Part shown: piece by piece, positions 52,667 to 62,268 of the stretch
Position numbering within the stretch: the stretch's first letter is position 1
Layout of the letters: each line of letters begins with the position of its first letter
Source of the DNA: Saprospiraceae bacterium
GTDB taxonomy: Bacteria; Bacteroidota; Bacteroidia; Chitinophagales; Saprospiraceae
Assembly: GCA_026982695.1 (NCBI GenBank)
Contig: JALSGS010000021.1
Coordinates: forward strand, 1-64,000
Direction of reading: 5' to 3'
DNA length: 64,000 bases
The notes under the pieces: model-generated
Told to the model about the DNA's origin: nothing
What the model saw: the letters and a program-made list of their open reading frames with translations, nothing else
Database searches by the model: none
Position numbers and translations under genes: made by a program

Positions 52667-54673
52667 TTACGCTTCTTTATTTACTGTTAACAAACGCGCT
52701 CTTTCTCGAGCGAAAAAGTCCAATGCCTGTGGGTTTTTCGCTGCATCTCGTTTAGCTGCTTTTTCCATGGGCATGCCCAACAATATCTTCTTTACGGGCG
52801 CTTCCATCTTCTTACCACTGATCGTATAGGGAATTTCAGGCACCTCAATGATCACATCAGGCACATGGCGTGGCGAGCACTGCTGACGCAAGGCCTGTTT
52901 AATGTGTTGGGACAACTCATCAGTCAGTGTCCGTCCCTTTTTCAGTACCACAAACAAAGGCATAAAGTCATTACCGCCTTCGCGTTCCAAGTTTACAATC
53001 AAGCTATCTGCCACCTCAGGAAGTTTGTCCACTACGCGATAAATCTCGGCAGTACCGATGCGCACACCATGTCTGTTAAGGGTCGCGTCAGATCGGCCAT
53101 AAATAATCACTGTACCTCGATTAGTTATCTTGATCCAATCGCCATGACGCCATACACCAGGATACACATCAAAATAACTCGACATATAGCGCTTGAAGTG
53201 TAGATCATTCCAAAAATATACGGGCATAGAAGGCATAGGTCGGATCACAACTAGCTCGCCTAGCTGGTCTATAACAGGTTTACCCGCTTCGTCAAAAGCA
53301 TGCAAATCGGCCCCCAAGCAACGACACTGGATTTCTCCCTCATATACGGGCAACCAAGGACAGCCACCCACCCAAGCCGTACATACATCAGTACCACCCG
53401 CCATGGATGACAACCATACATCAGGTTTGACGTGTTCATAGACGTAGTCAAAAGCTTCCGGCGGCAAAGGCGCACCTGTAGAGCCAATGGTGCGCATGGC
53501 ACTTAAATCAAAATCTACTTGAGGACGAATGCCACTTTTCATACATGCGACTAGAAAAGGTGCCGAAGTGCCAAAATGCGTGATGCGCGCTTGCTCTGCG
53601 AACTCCCACAGTGCATTGAGTGAAGGATAGGCCGGACTTCCTTCGTACAACACCACTGTAGCTCCAGCCAACAACGATGCCTGCACAAAATTCCACATCA
53701 TCCATCCGGTAGTCGAATACCAAAAAAAGCGTTCACCCGGATGCACATCGTTGTGCAAGTGCAAGTATTTCAAATGCTCCAGCAAATTGCCGCCATGAGT
53801 ATGTGTGATAGCCTTGGGCACTCCCGTAGTACCCGACGAGTACAGCACCCACAATGGGTGATCAAAAGGTACTGCTTCAAAGGCAAGAGGCAGTGCCGCT
53901 GCATCAATAACGTCCTGCCACAGCACGGTATCGCGCAACCCTTCTGGGCCAGCAGTTGGCTCTAAGAAAGGAACCAACACCGCTTGTTTCACACTGGGCA
54001 ATTCCTGTAACAATGCCTGCACTACTGGCCGTTTGTCAAAAGGCTTGCCATTGTAAGTATAGCCATCACAAGCAATGAGCACCTTGGGTTCAATTTGCGC
54101 AAAGCGATCTACCACTGCCTGGAGGCCAAAGTCGGGGCTACAACTCGACCAAATAGCCCCCAAGGAGCAAGTAGCTAAAAAGGCGACGGTGGCTTGAGGA
54201 ATATTGGGCAAAAATGCTACGACCCGATCTCCTTTGCCTACGCCCTGCGTTTGCAACCATGCCCGCAAACTAGCCACTTGTCGTTCCAATTCTTCCCAAC
54301 TCATTTCTGCCATCGGGTGACGCTCCGACTTGTAAATAATGGCTGGATGTGAGGGGTTTTTCATGCGAAAAATGTGTGCTGCGTAATTGAGCGTGCTGCC
54401 TGTAAACCACTTGAAGAAAGGCATCTGCTCACCGTCAAGCACTTTGTCCCAAGGTTGCTCGAAATGCACGTCAAAGTAAGTAGCTATCCGCTGCCAAAAT
54501 CTGCTTATATCAGCTACAGACCATTGCCAGAGTTTGTGGTAATCACCTACAAATTGCTCACCTTCTACTTTTTCTAGCCACTGTGCAAACTGCGTCATGT
54601 GGCAGCGTCCAATCAATTCCCTATCGGGCTGCCAAAGTACGGGTGGAACAATAGTTGCCATTTTACTATTCAT
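52667..54673 (-). CDS. acetoacetate-CoA ligase (acetoacetyl-CoA synthetase)
   Basis: A 668-residue ANL-superfamily enzyme that activates acetoacetate to acetoacetyl-CoA with ATP. Family marks are the N-terminal PVLWQPDRELIGRCHMTQF, the AMP-binding YSSGTTGVPKAITHTHGGNL, TTGWMMWN and GSTGAPLPPEAFDYV. MAGGTDVCTAWVGGCPWLPVY is particular to the acetoacetate group, and YTISGKKMEAPVKKIL carries the C-terminal catalytic lysine. Length and order match the family. With the 3-hydroxyacyl-CoA dehydrogenase at 60 kb it could serve ketone-body or hydroxybutyrate metabolism (inference). Confidence 0.94.
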   Translation of the reverse strand: MNSKMATIVPPVLWQPDRELIGRCHMTQFAQWLEKVEGEQFVGDYHKLWQWSVADISRFWQRIATYFDVHFEQPWDKVLDGEQMPFFKWFTGSTLNYAAHIFRMKNPSHPAIIYKSERHPMAEMSWEELERQVASLRAWLQTQGVGKGDRVVAFLPNIPQATVAFLATCSLGAIWSSCSPDFGLQAVVDRFAQIEPKVLIACDGYTYNGKPFDKRPVVQALLQELPSVKQAVLVPFLEPTAGPEGLRDTVLWQDVIDAAALPLAFEAVPFDHPLWVLYSSGTTGVPKAITHTHGGNLLEHLKYLHLHNDVHPGERFFWYSTTGWMMWNFVQASLLAGATVVLYEGSPAYPSLNALWEFAEQARITHFGTSAPFLVACMKSGIRPQVDFDLSAMRTIGSTGAPLPPEAFDYVYEHVKPDVWLSSMAGGTDVCTAWVGGCPWLPVYEGEIQCRCLGADLHAFDEAGKPVIDQLGELVVIRPMPSMPVYFWNDLHFKRYMSSYFDVYPGVWRHGDWIKITNRGTVIIYGRSDATLNRHGVRIGTAEIYRVVDKLPEVADSLIVNLEREGGNDFMPLFVVLKKGRTLTDELSQHIKQALRQQCSPRHVPDVIIEVPEIPYTISGKKMEAPVKKILLGMPMEKAAKRDAAKNPQALDFFARERARLLTVNKEA

Positions 54674-54993
54674 TTACACATTGGAAGGCGCTTGAGCACC
54701 TTCAAGCCATATTGACTCAAAATACAAAAGCAATTTCCACGCACAACAATAGCAAAATATCCTCAACCCCTTCTATATACCAAGTGAAATATTGTATTAG
54801 CTTTTCAGATCACATTAAAAATAAAGCCTCTTTGTCCATGCTACTGCTTTTGTCTATCAATCCATACACATGTACTGTTTATACATATTTTAAGCACTAT
54901 ACCCGTCACTAAATAGCTTCATAATAACTTCTTCACGAAGATCGCACTACGATCTTGACTGCACAACCTTTGCTTTTGCTAAACAAGTACCCT
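54674..54993. other. 320-bp AT-rich region between divergent genes
   Basis: It holds no convincing gene. Near 54684-54703 there is an imperfect hairpin (gaaggcgc/gcaccttc, one mismatch) close to the acetoacetyl-CoA synthetase start, and at 54938-54956 a perfect one before the kinase. The middle is AT-rich with no clear TAnnTTTG element. Confidence 0.5.
54938..54956. promoter_or_regulatory. 7-bp inverted repeat upstream of the hybrid kinase gene
   Basis: The arms aagatcg and cgatctt are separated by cacta, 37 bp before the ATG. This could be an operator, or a hairpin in the leader. Confidence 0.35.
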
Positions 54994-57741
54994 ATGATTT
55001 TTCTTGGCAGGTGGAGTAGGGAAAAAATCGTGGTTGTAGGGTGTATGGCTCTAATCTTCACCTTTTCTACTCGAGGGAATAGTACAAGTCCGGTTACAGT
55101 CCTTTCGGAAAGCACATTATCTAGTGGCAAAACAATCACTACAGGGAATTGGGGGTTTACATGGAAGTCATTTCTTGGGCCTGAGCAATTAGACTCCATT
55201 ATTAAAACCTCGAGCTATATCGCTCTGGACAAGCCAATCCTATGGAACGAACTCCCCCAACAACTTCCAGCATTTGGATATGGCACCTACTTTACCTTAT
55301 TGAAAATACCACCTTCATTACAAGGAAAAGATATAGGTATCTACTTGCCTAAGTGTCATACCTCTTGTAAAGTATTTGTGGGTCAACGCGAAATAACACA
55401 AGCAGGTATACCAGCTGGTCATCACACTGCTTATCGCCCTGCATATATCCCTCGCAAGGCACATTTTGTCGCTCAAGACACACTCATCCCACTAATTATC
55501 CACGTAGCTAACTTCTACTATGCTGCAGGAGGCATTTACGAACCCGTGTATATCGGCTTATCCCAGCATACTGAATCGCTGGCAATGATGCGACTGGCTA
55601 GTGCCTTAGGCGTAGCACTTGCTTTGTTTGTTGCCGCTATATTCTATACGGGCATCTTCAACTTTATCAAAAAAGACAGAGCTCTGCTCTACTTTGGTCT
55701 TTTTTGTATCGCCCAGAGTACGCGCATTCTTTTTAGCACGGACTACCCCTACTACAATCTAATGGGCGAAGTAGATTGGAAAGTCGTGGTGCGCCTTGAA
55801 TTCAGCTCGCTCATCTTATCAGTGATCTTTTTCTCACAGCTCGTGCACGCCATTTTTCCACAGAGGGCTAGCAAAACAATTATTCGCATTTTCCAATGGA
55901 TCAGCCTCGTTTATCTGATATATATTTTTGTAGGCACACCATTCATGTTTAGCAGTATCAACCGCATATATGTTTGGCTTATCTCGCTTTTAGCGCTTTA
56001 TGGAATATGGGTTTTTCTCAAGGCTTTCTGGCATGGCGATGTAGGCTCGCGGCTGGCTGTAACGAGCTTGGGATTTCTAATGACGCTTTTTATATTACAA
56101 ATACTTAGATATCAGAGAGTGATCGATTACAACCCCATTTGGGAACACGCTTTCTATGGAGGGTTTATTTTGAGTCAATCCATGCTACTGAGCCAACGCA
56201 TTGGGCAATATGTCACGCAATTGGGTCAGAAAGCCTTACAAGGCATTAAAGCCAAAAACCAGTTTTTAGCTACCCTTAGCCACGAACTGCACACACCTAT
56301 GAATGGCGTGATAGGTATGACCTCGCTCCTCGAAAGCACGCCGCTCACTGCAGAACAAAAGCGCTATCTGCGCACAATTAAAGAATCGAGCAATCTTATG
56401 GTACTGCTGCTCCAAGATTTGCTCAGCTTTTCCAATTTGGAAAACAACACGATCAAGATCGAACAAAAGGAATTCAGGCTGGACATGGCCATCGAAGATG
56501 TGGTTAATCTGTTTGAAGAAAAGGCACGCACCAAAAATCTGCTGGTTCATCTCCGTTTTGCACCTGGTACCCCCAGAAAGGTACTGGGCGATGCTACTCA
56601 TTTGAAGCAAGCGCTCATGCACTTGGTAAGTAATGCAATCAAATTTACGGAAAAGGGCGAAGTGCGCATTTCTGTCCAAGTACGCAATAAGCAATCGGCC
56701 CACCACGCCATTTTTGAAATAGAAATATTAGATACCGGCATTGGCATCCCTAAAGAGCAGATCAAGGATATCTTTATTCCCTTTGCACAAGGCGACAATG
56801 CGTATACGCGCAAATATCAAGGCACTGGCCTGGGATTAGCTATTACGCAGCGGCTAGTGAAAGCTATGGGTGGCACCATAAAGTTGGATTCTACGCCAAA
56901 TTTAGGTTCGCGTTTCACTATACAACTGCCCCTTCAAGTTTCCCATTCCAAACACACTCCTGATCCCAAGCTGAAAGGGAAAAAAGCAGCCGTGTTCTGT
57001 GGCAACCCAGAAGTGTCCCAGTCTATTGTGTTGGAGCTACAGTGGCAGGGTGTAGAAGTACTAAGTGAAATTCCAGAAGATGTACAGGGATTAGTCGTAT
57101 TTGTAGGTGAACGTTGGGCAGTAAACAACGCTCACCTTATTAGAAAATGGCAAAAAGCTGGGTGCCACATTGTCCAATGGAGTTATGGCACCAGTAAAAA
57201 CCCCAACATCAAAGTACACATCGTCAATCCCCTCTTACCTTCTAAGGTGCGAAAGTCCTTTAAACAAGCTATAGAAGATAGAGACGAATCCACACTACAG
57301 GCACCCTCCTCACCTAAATCATTTTCAGAGGCACACCACATTTCCATATTAATAGCTGAAGACAACCCCATCAACCAGAAGCTAGCACTTATGCTCCTGC
57401 GCAAGATGAACTTTCAACCAGATGCCGTCAACAACGGTCTAGAAGCATTAGAAGCCATGGAGAAAAAGCACTACGACCTAATCTTCATGGACCTGCAAAT
57501 GCCCCAAATGGACGGCATCACTGCTACCCAACAGATCCGAACTCACTGGCCCGAACAGGAGCAACCCATCATTATTGCCCTCACGGCCAATGCCATGCCG
57601 GAAGATAAAGCCCGATGTGCCCAAGCCGGCATGAATGATTTTATCAGCAAACCCATTCAACCCAATATGTTAGAAGACAAGCTTCGCCATTGGGTGCACC
57701 ATATCCTCTCTCGAAAAAGCTCCAAGCAAATCAAGCTATAA
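54994..57741 (+). CDS. hybrid sensor histidine kinase with 7TMR-DISM-like sensor and C-terminal receiver
   Basis: From the ATG at 54994 the product has 915 residues. Order: signal or membrane anchor, extracytoplasmic jelly-roll domain (about 60-215), seven membrane helices (about 220-410), a dimerisation/phosphoacceptor domain, and an ATPase domain. The phosphoacceptor H430 lies in [10 protein letters not shown]. The ATPase domain has the N box [17 protein letters not shown] and [10 protein letters not shown] degenerate receiver (about 650-770) follows, and a complete receiver carries D833 in [11 protein letters not shown]. The H box has His where SHELRTP has Arg. The degenerate receiver shows no clear Asp phosphorylation motif. 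No separate response regulator is adjacent. The signal sensed is unknown. Confidence 0.9.
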   Translation: MIFLGRWSREKIVVVGCMALIFTFSTRGNSTSPVTVLSESTLSSGKTITTGNWGFTWKSFLGPEQLDSIIKTSSYIALDKPILWNELPQQLPAFGYGTYFTLLKIPPSLQGKDIGIYLPKCHTSCKVFVGQREITQAGIPAGHHTAYRPAYIPRKAHFVAQDTLIPLIIHVANFYYAAGGIYEPVYIGLSQHTESLAMMRLASALGVALALFVAAIFYTGIFNFIKKDRALLYFGLFCIAQSTRILFSTDYPYYNLMGEVDWKVVVRLEFSSLILSVIFFSQLVHAIFPQRASKTIIRIFQWISLVYLIYIFVGTPFMFSSINRIYVWLISLLALYGIWVFLKAFWHGDVGSRLAVTSLGFLMTLFILQILRYQRVIDYNPIWEHAFYGGFILSQSMLLSQRIGQYVTQLGQKALQGIKAKNQFLATLSHELHTPMNGVIGMTSLLESTPLTAEQKRYLRTIKESSNLMVLLLQDLLSFSNLENNTIKIEQKEFRLDMAIEDVVNLFEEKARTKNLLVHLRFAPGTPRKVLGDATHLKQALMHLVSNAIKFTEKGEVRISVQVRNKQSAHHAIFEIEILDTGIGIPKEQIKDIFIPFAQGDNAYTRKYQGTGLGLAITQRLVKAMGGTIKLDSTPNLGSRFTIQLPLQVSHSKHTPDPKLKGKKAAVFCGNPEVSQSIVLELQWQGVEVLSEIPEDVQGLVVFVGERWAVNNAHLIRKWQKAGCHIVQWSYGTSKNPNIKVHIVNPLLPSKVRKSFKQAIEDRDESTLQAPSSPKSFSEAHHISILIAEDNPINQKLALMLLRKMNFQPDAVNNGLEALEAMEKKHYDLIFMDLQMPQMDGITATQQIRTHWPEQEQPIIIALTANAMPEDKARCAQAGMNDFISKPIQPNMLEDKLRHWVHHILSRKSSKQIKL

Positions 57742-57782
57742 GCTCTTTCATAGTGTACACATCAAAGAAGCGCTCAACTTTT

Positions 57783-57790
57783 TATCTTTG
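57783..57790 (+). promoter_or_regulatory. -7 promoter element of the superoxide dismutase gene
   Basis: TATCTTTG fits TAnnTTTG and gives a leader of about 57 nt to the ATG at 57854. It lies inside a longer frame that starts at 57788, so it supports the later start. Confidence 0.5.
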
Positions 57791-57853
57791 GCAGCGTTAA
57801 GCGAACGGCACGGCAATGATGCCCAATTTCCAAAACGCAAAATCCAAAGAACT

Positions 57854-58486
57854 ATGGCATTTCAATTACCCGATCTTCCCTATGCATACGATGCATTGGA
57901 GCCCTACATTGATGCACGCACTATGGAAATTCACCATACCAAACACCACGGTGGCTACACGAACAAGCTCAACGCCGCCATTGCAGGTACCGATCTGGAA
58001 GGCAAGTCCATTGAAGAAATACTCGCCAATGTGAGTCAATATCCCGCAGCCGTGCGCAACAATGGCGGTGGGTATTACAATCACTGTTTGTTTTGGACGA
58101 TCATGTCGCCTCAAGGTGGTGGTGAGCCTTCTGCTCAGATGAACATTCGCAAAGCGATTGAGCGCGACTTTGGTTCTTTTGAAGCTTTCAAAGAAGCCTT
58201 TTCCAATTCAGCTGCTACTTTGTTTGGCAGTGGTTGGACGTGGTTGTGCGTCGATAAAAATGACAAACTATTTATCTGCAATACGCCCAACCAGGATAAC
58301 CCTCTTATGGATGTCAATGACTATGAAGGCACACCCATCTTGGGTCTTGACGTGTGGGAGCACGCTTACTATTTGCACTACCAAAACCGGCGCCCCGAAT
58401 ATATCTCTAACTTCTGGAATGTCGTCAACTGGCACGAAGTAACAAAACGATACAACGACGCCAATCCGGGTGCTTCCAGCTTGTAA
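57854..58486 (+). CDS. superoxide dismutase, Fe/Mn family
   Basis: A 210-residue cytoplasmic enzyme that converts superoxide to peroxide and oxygen. The four metal ligands are H27 (EIHHTKHH), H77 (YYNHCLFW), D166 and H170 (LDVWEHAYY). The N-terminus [18 protein letters not shown] and the [14 protein letters not shown] segment are standard. Most Mn-type relatives in this phylum read GGGHYNH before the second ligand; here it is GGGYYNH, a change in the second shell. Mn or a cambialistic metal is likely, but the preference cannot be settled from sequence. A strong terminator follows. Confidence 0.95.
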   Translation: MAFQLPDLPYAYDALEPYIDARTMEIHHTKHHGGYTNKLNAAIAGTDLEGKSIEEILANVSQYPAAVRNNGGGYYNHCLFWTIMSPQGGGEPSAQMNIRKAIERDFGSFEAFKEAFSNSAATLFGSGWTWLCVDKNDKLFICNTPNQDNPLMDVNDYEGTPILGLDVWEHAYYLHYQNRRPEYISNFWNVVNWHEVTKRYNDANPGASSL

Positions 58487-58508
58487 GATACTGTACAATA
58501 ATGCGATG

Positions 58509-58541
58509 AAAGGGCTGATGTAAGACATGCATCAGCCCTTT
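58509..58541 (+). terminator. terminator after the superoxide dismutase gene
   Basis: A perfect 12-bp stem, aaagggctgatg (58509-58520) with catcagcccttt (58530-58541), followed by T-rich DNA, 22 bp after the stop. Confidence 0.85.
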
Positions 58542-58708
58542 ACTCATTTTTAACGTCACAATAACATGGTGAAATGTTGACTTTTTCTCTCAATTTCCCT
58601 CAAATTGAAGTCGAGCAAGGCAAGATATCTGCCACAGAGCTACATGACATATCCAATAAACCATTTGTTAATCTCCTCGTTGAAAAGAGGAATTAAATCC
58701 CATGACGT

Positions 58709-58783
58709 ATGCTGATTTTTGGAATTCTGCTCCTGGTCTTAGTGTTGTACCAATTACAACTCAGCAAGGAGCAACAAGCCTGA
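58709..58783 (+). CDS. candidate 24-residue single-span membrane peptide
   Basis: ATG at 58709 opens a 24-codon frame that begins MLIFGILLLVLVLY and ends SKEQQA. It has a hydrophobic stretch of about 13 residues followed by a polar, charged tail, as in small membrane peptides and some type I toxins. A purine-rich stretch aaaagagg lies about 18 bp upstream. An ATG at 58702 opens a different frame of 31 codons (to 58797) with ordinary composition. Both end just before the terminator at 58807. Translation is unproven; composition and the dedicated terminator are the support. Confidence 0.4.
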   Translation: MLIFGILLLVLVLYQLQLSKEQQA

Positions 58784-58806
58784 CCCCAAAGGCCTAAGGA
58801 GTCGCC

Positions 58807-58841
58807 AAGGCCTCCCTATGAGGGAGGCCTTTATTTATTTT
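58807..58841 (+). terminator. strong intrinsic terminator of a small transcription unit
   Basis: An 11-bp perfect stem, aaggcctccct (58807-58817) with agggaggcctt (58821-58831), a 3-nt loop, then tatttattttt. It could also end transcripts of the convergent lipoprotein gene, because the stem is symmetrical. Confidence 0.85.
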
Positions 58842-58858
58842 TACCTTTCCGATCCCAA

Positions 58859-59350
58859 TTATTTCGCACTTGTAGCTGCCTCATACATCCGGGTTGCCTG
58901 TTCGATCGTAAAATTACCCAGCAGTCCACCCTGAAACTGGTACTCTTTGCCAGCCCGAATAATCACATAGCGAAAATCGTAGAATACTGCAGCACTATCC
59001 ACCTTGTTTTCAAAAATAAACCCTTGATCTTCAATCGCGATGAGCTTTGAAAAATACGGCTGCCGCTTCACCTGTGCCAAAAGAGAATCTTTCAACGCCT
59101 TGGGGTCGGTGGTACTGGCATTTGACACGTACAATTGCAGGTCAAACCCGTCAGGGCCCTGTATGGTAATATCTTGCTGGACGATCATGTCTCTTTTTTT
59201 CACGACCGCACTATCGGGTGCTAGTATGGTTAGAGGCACACCGTATTTCATAAGGTTGAGCGGCTTGAGCTTAGGCTCTACCTTGCAAGCCACCATCCAA
59301 AGCAACATACCCAAAGCAAGTAGGCTTATAGGGAAATGATGTATTTTCAT
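58859..59350 (-). CDS. small lipoprotein of unknown function
   Basis: A 163-residue product with a signal peptide (MKIHHFPISLLALGMLLWM) ending in the lipobox MVAC. The mature part is a compact alpha/beta domain with VPLTILAPDSAVVKKRD, DGFDLQLYVSNA and YDFRYVIIRAGKEYQFQ. Near the C-terminus, GNFTIEQATRMYEAATSAK suggests a final helix. I do not recognise a named family. It stands alone, divergent from the S4-domain gene and convergent with the candidate small gene. Confidence 0.72.
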   Translation of the reverse strand: MKIHHFPISLLALGMLLWMVACKVEPKLKPLNLMKYGVPLTILAPDSAVVKKRDMIVQQDITIQGPDGFDLQLYVSNASTTDPKALKDSLLAQVKRQPYFSKLIAIEDQGFIFENKVDSAAVFYDFRYVIIRAGKEYQFQGGLLGNFTIEQATRMYEAATSAK

Positions 59351-59358
59351 AGATGTGG

Positions 59359-59366
59359 TATTTTTG
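59359..59366 (+). promoter_or_regulatory. possible -7 promoter element for the S4-domain gene
   Basis: TATTTTTG fits TAnnTTTG and would give a leader of about 115 nt before the ATG at 59486. Such T-rich matches arise easily by chance. Confidence 0.3.
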
Positions 59367-59485
59367 TGCGCGAATATATGCCCCGAATAGCACTTCTACA
59401 GCAGAAAAAGGTGCTGCACAAAGTAGCAACTCTATAGATCACAGATCATGCCGTGAAAAAGACACTTGGCTTTACACATAAGTAT

Positions 59486-59905
59486 ATGCCCCAAAAAGTA
59501 CGCATCGACAAATGGTTATGGAGCGTACGCATTTTTAAAACACGCACCATCGCCACCAACGCCTGTAAAAATGGCAGGGTACGCATCAACGATGTGCCCG
59601 CCAAGCCCGCAGCTTCGGTCTCTATAGGTGATGCAGTACAGGTGCACAAGGAAGGGTTTTTGTTCACCTTCAAAGTCCTAAAGCTCATAGAAAAGCGCGT
59701 GGGCTATAGCGTTGCTTCCCAATGTTACGAAGACCTCACACCTGAGCGCGAAAAGAACAAATACAAAGATTGGTACATCGGCAAAGCCCCCATGGGGTTA
59801 AGAGAAAAAGGGAAAGGTAGACCCACCAAACGCGAACGGCGCGAAATTGATCAGTTTAAAGCACAGTTGCTTTTCGAAGATGAATGGATGGATTGGGATG
59901 AATGA
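59486..59905 (+). CDS. S4-domain RNA-binding protein, Hsp15-like
   Basis: A 139-residue protein with an N-terminal S4 fold: VRIDKWLWSVRIFKTRTIAT, then KNGRVRINDVPAKPAASVSIGD. The C-terminus is basic (GLREKGKGRPTKRERREID). Hsp15 (HslR) binds 50S subunits that carry a stalled nascent chain and helps recycle them, so a ribosome rescue role is likely. The ATG at 59486 (MPQKVRID) gives the family N-terminus; a GTG at 59453 adds 11 residues. A hairpin follows the stop by 9 bp. Confidence 0.9.
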   Translation: MPQKVRIDKWLWSVRIFKTRTIATNACKNGRVRINDVPAKPAASVSIGDAVQVHKEGFLFTFKVLKLIEKRVGYSVASQCYEDLTPEREKNKYKDWYIGKAPMGLREKGKGRPTKRERREIDQFKAQLLFEDEWMDWDE

Positions 59906-59914
59906 CACGTAAAA

Positions 59915-59952
59915 CGGCAAGCGTTCTAAAAAGGAACACTTGCCGCTATAGT
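59915..59952. terminator. terminator between the S4-domain and 3-hydroxyacyl-CoA dehydrogenase genes
   Basis: A 12-bp stem with one mismatch, cggcaagcgttc (59915-59926) with gaacacttgccg (59934-59945), lies between convergent genes. Confidence 0.7.
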
Positions 59953-59960
59953 GCTTTTTG

Positions 59961-60851
59961 TCATCGTGCAAAGCGTGGCGAGATCTCTTTGGCCTTCGAC
60001 TCTGGATGGTACTTGTAGAAACCTTCACCTGTCTTTACGCCTAACTTTCCCGCAGTAACCATGTTGACCAATAAGGGGCAAGGCGCATATTTCGGATGAC
60101 CAAAGCCATCGTGGAGCACCTGAAGGATGGCCAGACACACATCTAGCCCGATAAAATCTGCTAGATGCAAGGGCCCCATGGGATGTGCCATGCCCAACTT
60201 CATGACTGTATCGATCTCCTCTACGCCTGCTACACCTTCGTATAGCGCATAAATAGCCTCATTGATCATGGGCATAAGTATGCGATTGGCCACAAAGCCC
60301 GGATAATCGTTCACCTCTACTGGCGTTTTGCCCAACTGGCTTGCCCAATCCATAATTGTTTGCGTAGTGGCATCACTGGTCAAATAGCCACGAATGACCT
60401 CGACGAGCTTCATCACCGGCACGGGGTTCATAAAGTGCATGCCAATGACCTGTTGGGGACGTTGGGTGGCAGCTGCGATCCTGGTAATAGAAATCGAACT
60501 AGTATTGGAGGCTAGAATGGCATCAGCTGGTGCAAGCGCATCGAGCTGCTCGAAAATGCGTAGTTTGAGATCAATGCGCTCACTAGCTGCCTCCACTACT
60601 AAGGCCACGTCGCGTACAGCAGGTTCCAACTCAGTAAAGGTAGCTATCCGATGTAGGGTATCGGATTTCTCCTGTGGCGTAATGAGCTCTTTTTTGATCA
60701 TGCGGTCCAGATTGCGCCTGATAGTCTGGAGCGCACGCGAAAGTGCTTCCTCCGACACATCGACTAGCATTACCTCATGCCCCTTCATGGCAAATACGTG
60801 GGCAATGCCATTGCCCATAGTACCTGCACCTATAACAGCTACTTTTTTCAT
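59961..60851 (-). CDS. 3-hydroxybutyryl-CoA (3-hydroxyacyl-CoA) dehydrogenase
   Basis: A 296-residue NAD-dependent enzyme that interconverts 3-hydroxyacyl-CoA and 3-oxoacyl-CoA. The Rossmann motif is VIGAGTMGNGIAHVFA. The catalytic region shows SNTSSISITRIA, GMHFMNPVPVMKLVEVI with the active His, and NDYPGFVANRILMPMINEAI. The C-terminal domain has GMAHPMGPLHLADFIGLD and TGEGFYKY. The single-function length points to the Hbd/PaaH type. I start at the ATG near 60851 and not nine codons upstream. sucC lies 89 bp upstream on the same strand, so co-transcription is possible. Confidence 0.94.
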   Translation of the reverse strand: MKKVAVIGAGTMGNGIAHVFAMKGHEVMLVDVSEEALSRALQTIRRNLDRMIKKELITPQEKSDTLHRIATFTELEPAVRDVALVVEAASERIDLKLRIFEQLDALAPADAILASNTSSISITRIAAATQRPQQVIGMHFMNPVPVMKLVEVIRGYLTSDATTQTIMDWASQLGKTPVEVNDYPGFVANRILMPMINEAIYALYEGVAGVEEIDTVMKLGMAHPMGPLHLADFIGLDVCLAILQVLHDGFGHPKYAPCPLLVNMVTAGKLGVKTGEGFYKYHPESKAKEISPRFAR

Positions 60852-60939
60852 CACGTGTTTTTTTAGCACACATCTCACCTTCGACTCCTAGTGCCGAAAG
60901 CACAAGCAATAGCACACAAACTCAGTGCAAAACAGCAGA

Positions 60940-62163
60940 TCAAGAAGTTTTTACCTGTTCCTTGAGTACTTTAGTGACCAACGCTGCAGCTTCCTGCAGT
61001 TCGATAGCAGAATACACTTGCAGCCCCGAATGATCGATGATTTCTTTGGCTAAGTCGGCATTTGTACCCTGTAGGCGAACAATAATGGGCACATTGATTT
61101 TGTCGCCCAGCTTCTTGTATGCTTCTACAATGCCGTTAGCTACGCGGTCGCAGCGCACAATGCCGCCAAATATATTGACCAAGATGGCCTTTACATTGGG
61201 GTCTTTGAGAATGATCTCAAAGGCATGGGCTACGCGTTCGGCATCAGCCGTGCCACCTACATCGAGGAAATTGGCAGGCTCGCCTCCCGACAGTTTAATG
61301 ATGTCCATGGTAGCCATGGCCAAGCCCGCGCCATTAACCATACAACCTACGTTGCCATCCAGCTTGACATAGTTAAGGCCATATTTACGCGCTTCCACCT
61401 CGGTGGGATCTTCCTCATCCAAGTCACGCATGGCCTCCAGGTCAGGGTGTCGGTACAAGGCATTATCGTCGAGCACCATTTTGCAATCTACTGCGATGAT
61501 GCGATCATCAGCGGTTTTGAGACATGGATTGATCTCTACCAACGAAGCATCGGCACCCAGAAAAGCGCGATAGAGATTGGTCACAAACTTGGTCATTTCT
61601 TTAAAGGCCTTCCCACTTAATCCCAAATTGAAGGCAATTTTGCGTGCTTGAAAAGGCTGCATGCCCAATGCAGGGTCGATGTACTCTTTGTGCACCAATT
61701 CAGGTGTTTCTTCGGCCACTTTTTCGATCTCCATGCCACCTTCAGTCGAATAGATAAACACATTGCGTTGCTTCTCCCTATCGGTGAGCACAGAGATGTA
61801 GTACTCTTTACAGGCATCGAAATCGGGCCGATAGGCATCCTCTGCAATGAGGATCTTACGCACCAGCTTACCTGGGCCTTCCAAGCCGCCAGGAGTTTGG
61901 GGCGTACGCAAGTACATACCCAAGATGGAAGCAGCAGCTTCTTTGAGCTCTTGTAGGTTTTTAGCTAGCTTCACTCCCCCACCTTTGCCGCGGCCACCTG
62001 CATGAATTTGCGCTTTGACCACTACGTACTCCGTGCCAGTTTGTTCCCGAATTTTATGCCATGCTTCTACCGCTTTTTCTACTGTAGTAGCCACGATGCC
62101 TTCCTGTACAGCCACGCCGTACTGCTTGAGTACTTCTTTACCTTGATATTCGTGGAGATTCAT
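60940..62163 (-). CDS. sucC: succinyl-CoA ligase (ADP-forming) subunit beta
   Basis: SucC is the nucleotide- and succinate-binding subunit of succinyl-CoA synthetase in the TCA cycle. The 407-residue product begins [19 protein letters not shown] and has the ATP-grasp domain with [19 protein letters not shown]. It continues with [26 protein letters not shown] and [16 protein letters not shown], and [19 protein letters not shown] at the subunit interface. Complete. The sucD partner is not in the window. A minus-strand TACTTTTG element lies about 45 bp upstream. Confidence 0.97.
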   Translation of the reverse strand: MNLHEYQGKEVLKQYGVAVQEGIVATTVEKAVEAWHKIREQTGTEYVVVKAQIHAGGRGKGGGVKLAKNLQELKEAAASILGMYLRTPQTPGGLEGPGKLVRKILIAEDAYRPDFDACKEYYISVLTDREKQRNVFIYSTEGGMEIEKVAEETPELVHKEYIDPALGMQPFQARKIAFNLGLSGKAFKEMTKFVTNLYRAFLGADASLVEINPCLKTADDRIIAVDCKMVLDDNALYRHPDLEAMRDLDEEDPTEVEARKYGLNYVKLDGNVGCMVNGAGLAMATMDIIKLSGGEPANFLDVGGTADAERVAHAFEIILKDPNVKAILVNIFGGIVRCDRVANGIVEAYKKLGDKINVPIIVRLQGTNADLAKEIIDHSGLQVYSAIELQEAAALVTKVLKEQVKTS

Positions 62164-62207
62164 GGAGTTGAATTTTGTATGGTTTGAATCGTTTTGCGAA
62201 AGCGGCC

Positions 62208-62215
62208 CAAAAGTA
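62208..62215 (-). promoter_or_regulatory. -7 promoter element of sucC
   Basis: The minus strand reads TACTTTTG, fitting TAnnTTTG, giving a leader of about 38 nt. Confidence 0.4.
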
Positions 62216-62268
62216 CGGAACTGCGCACGAATAGGCGAAAGGGAATAAAGAAGATGGGTGTAGAGCTC

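Larger units (their letters stand above)
58487..58858. other. 372-bp region with two terminators and a possible small gene
   Basis: It starts with the sod terminator (58509-58541) and ends with an independent strong terminator (58807-58841) oriented for a plus-strand transcript. That second terminator needs a transcription unit of its own, and 58542-58806 holds only very short frames. The best one is the hydrophobic 24-codon frame at 58709-58783. A small RNA is the alternative. Confidence 0.55.

Noticed and set aside
54955-54993. TTG start for the hybrid kinase 39 bp upstream
   Set aside because: An in-frame ATG at 54994 leads directly into the signal/anchor segment, and the TTG lies in the hairpin at 54938-54956.
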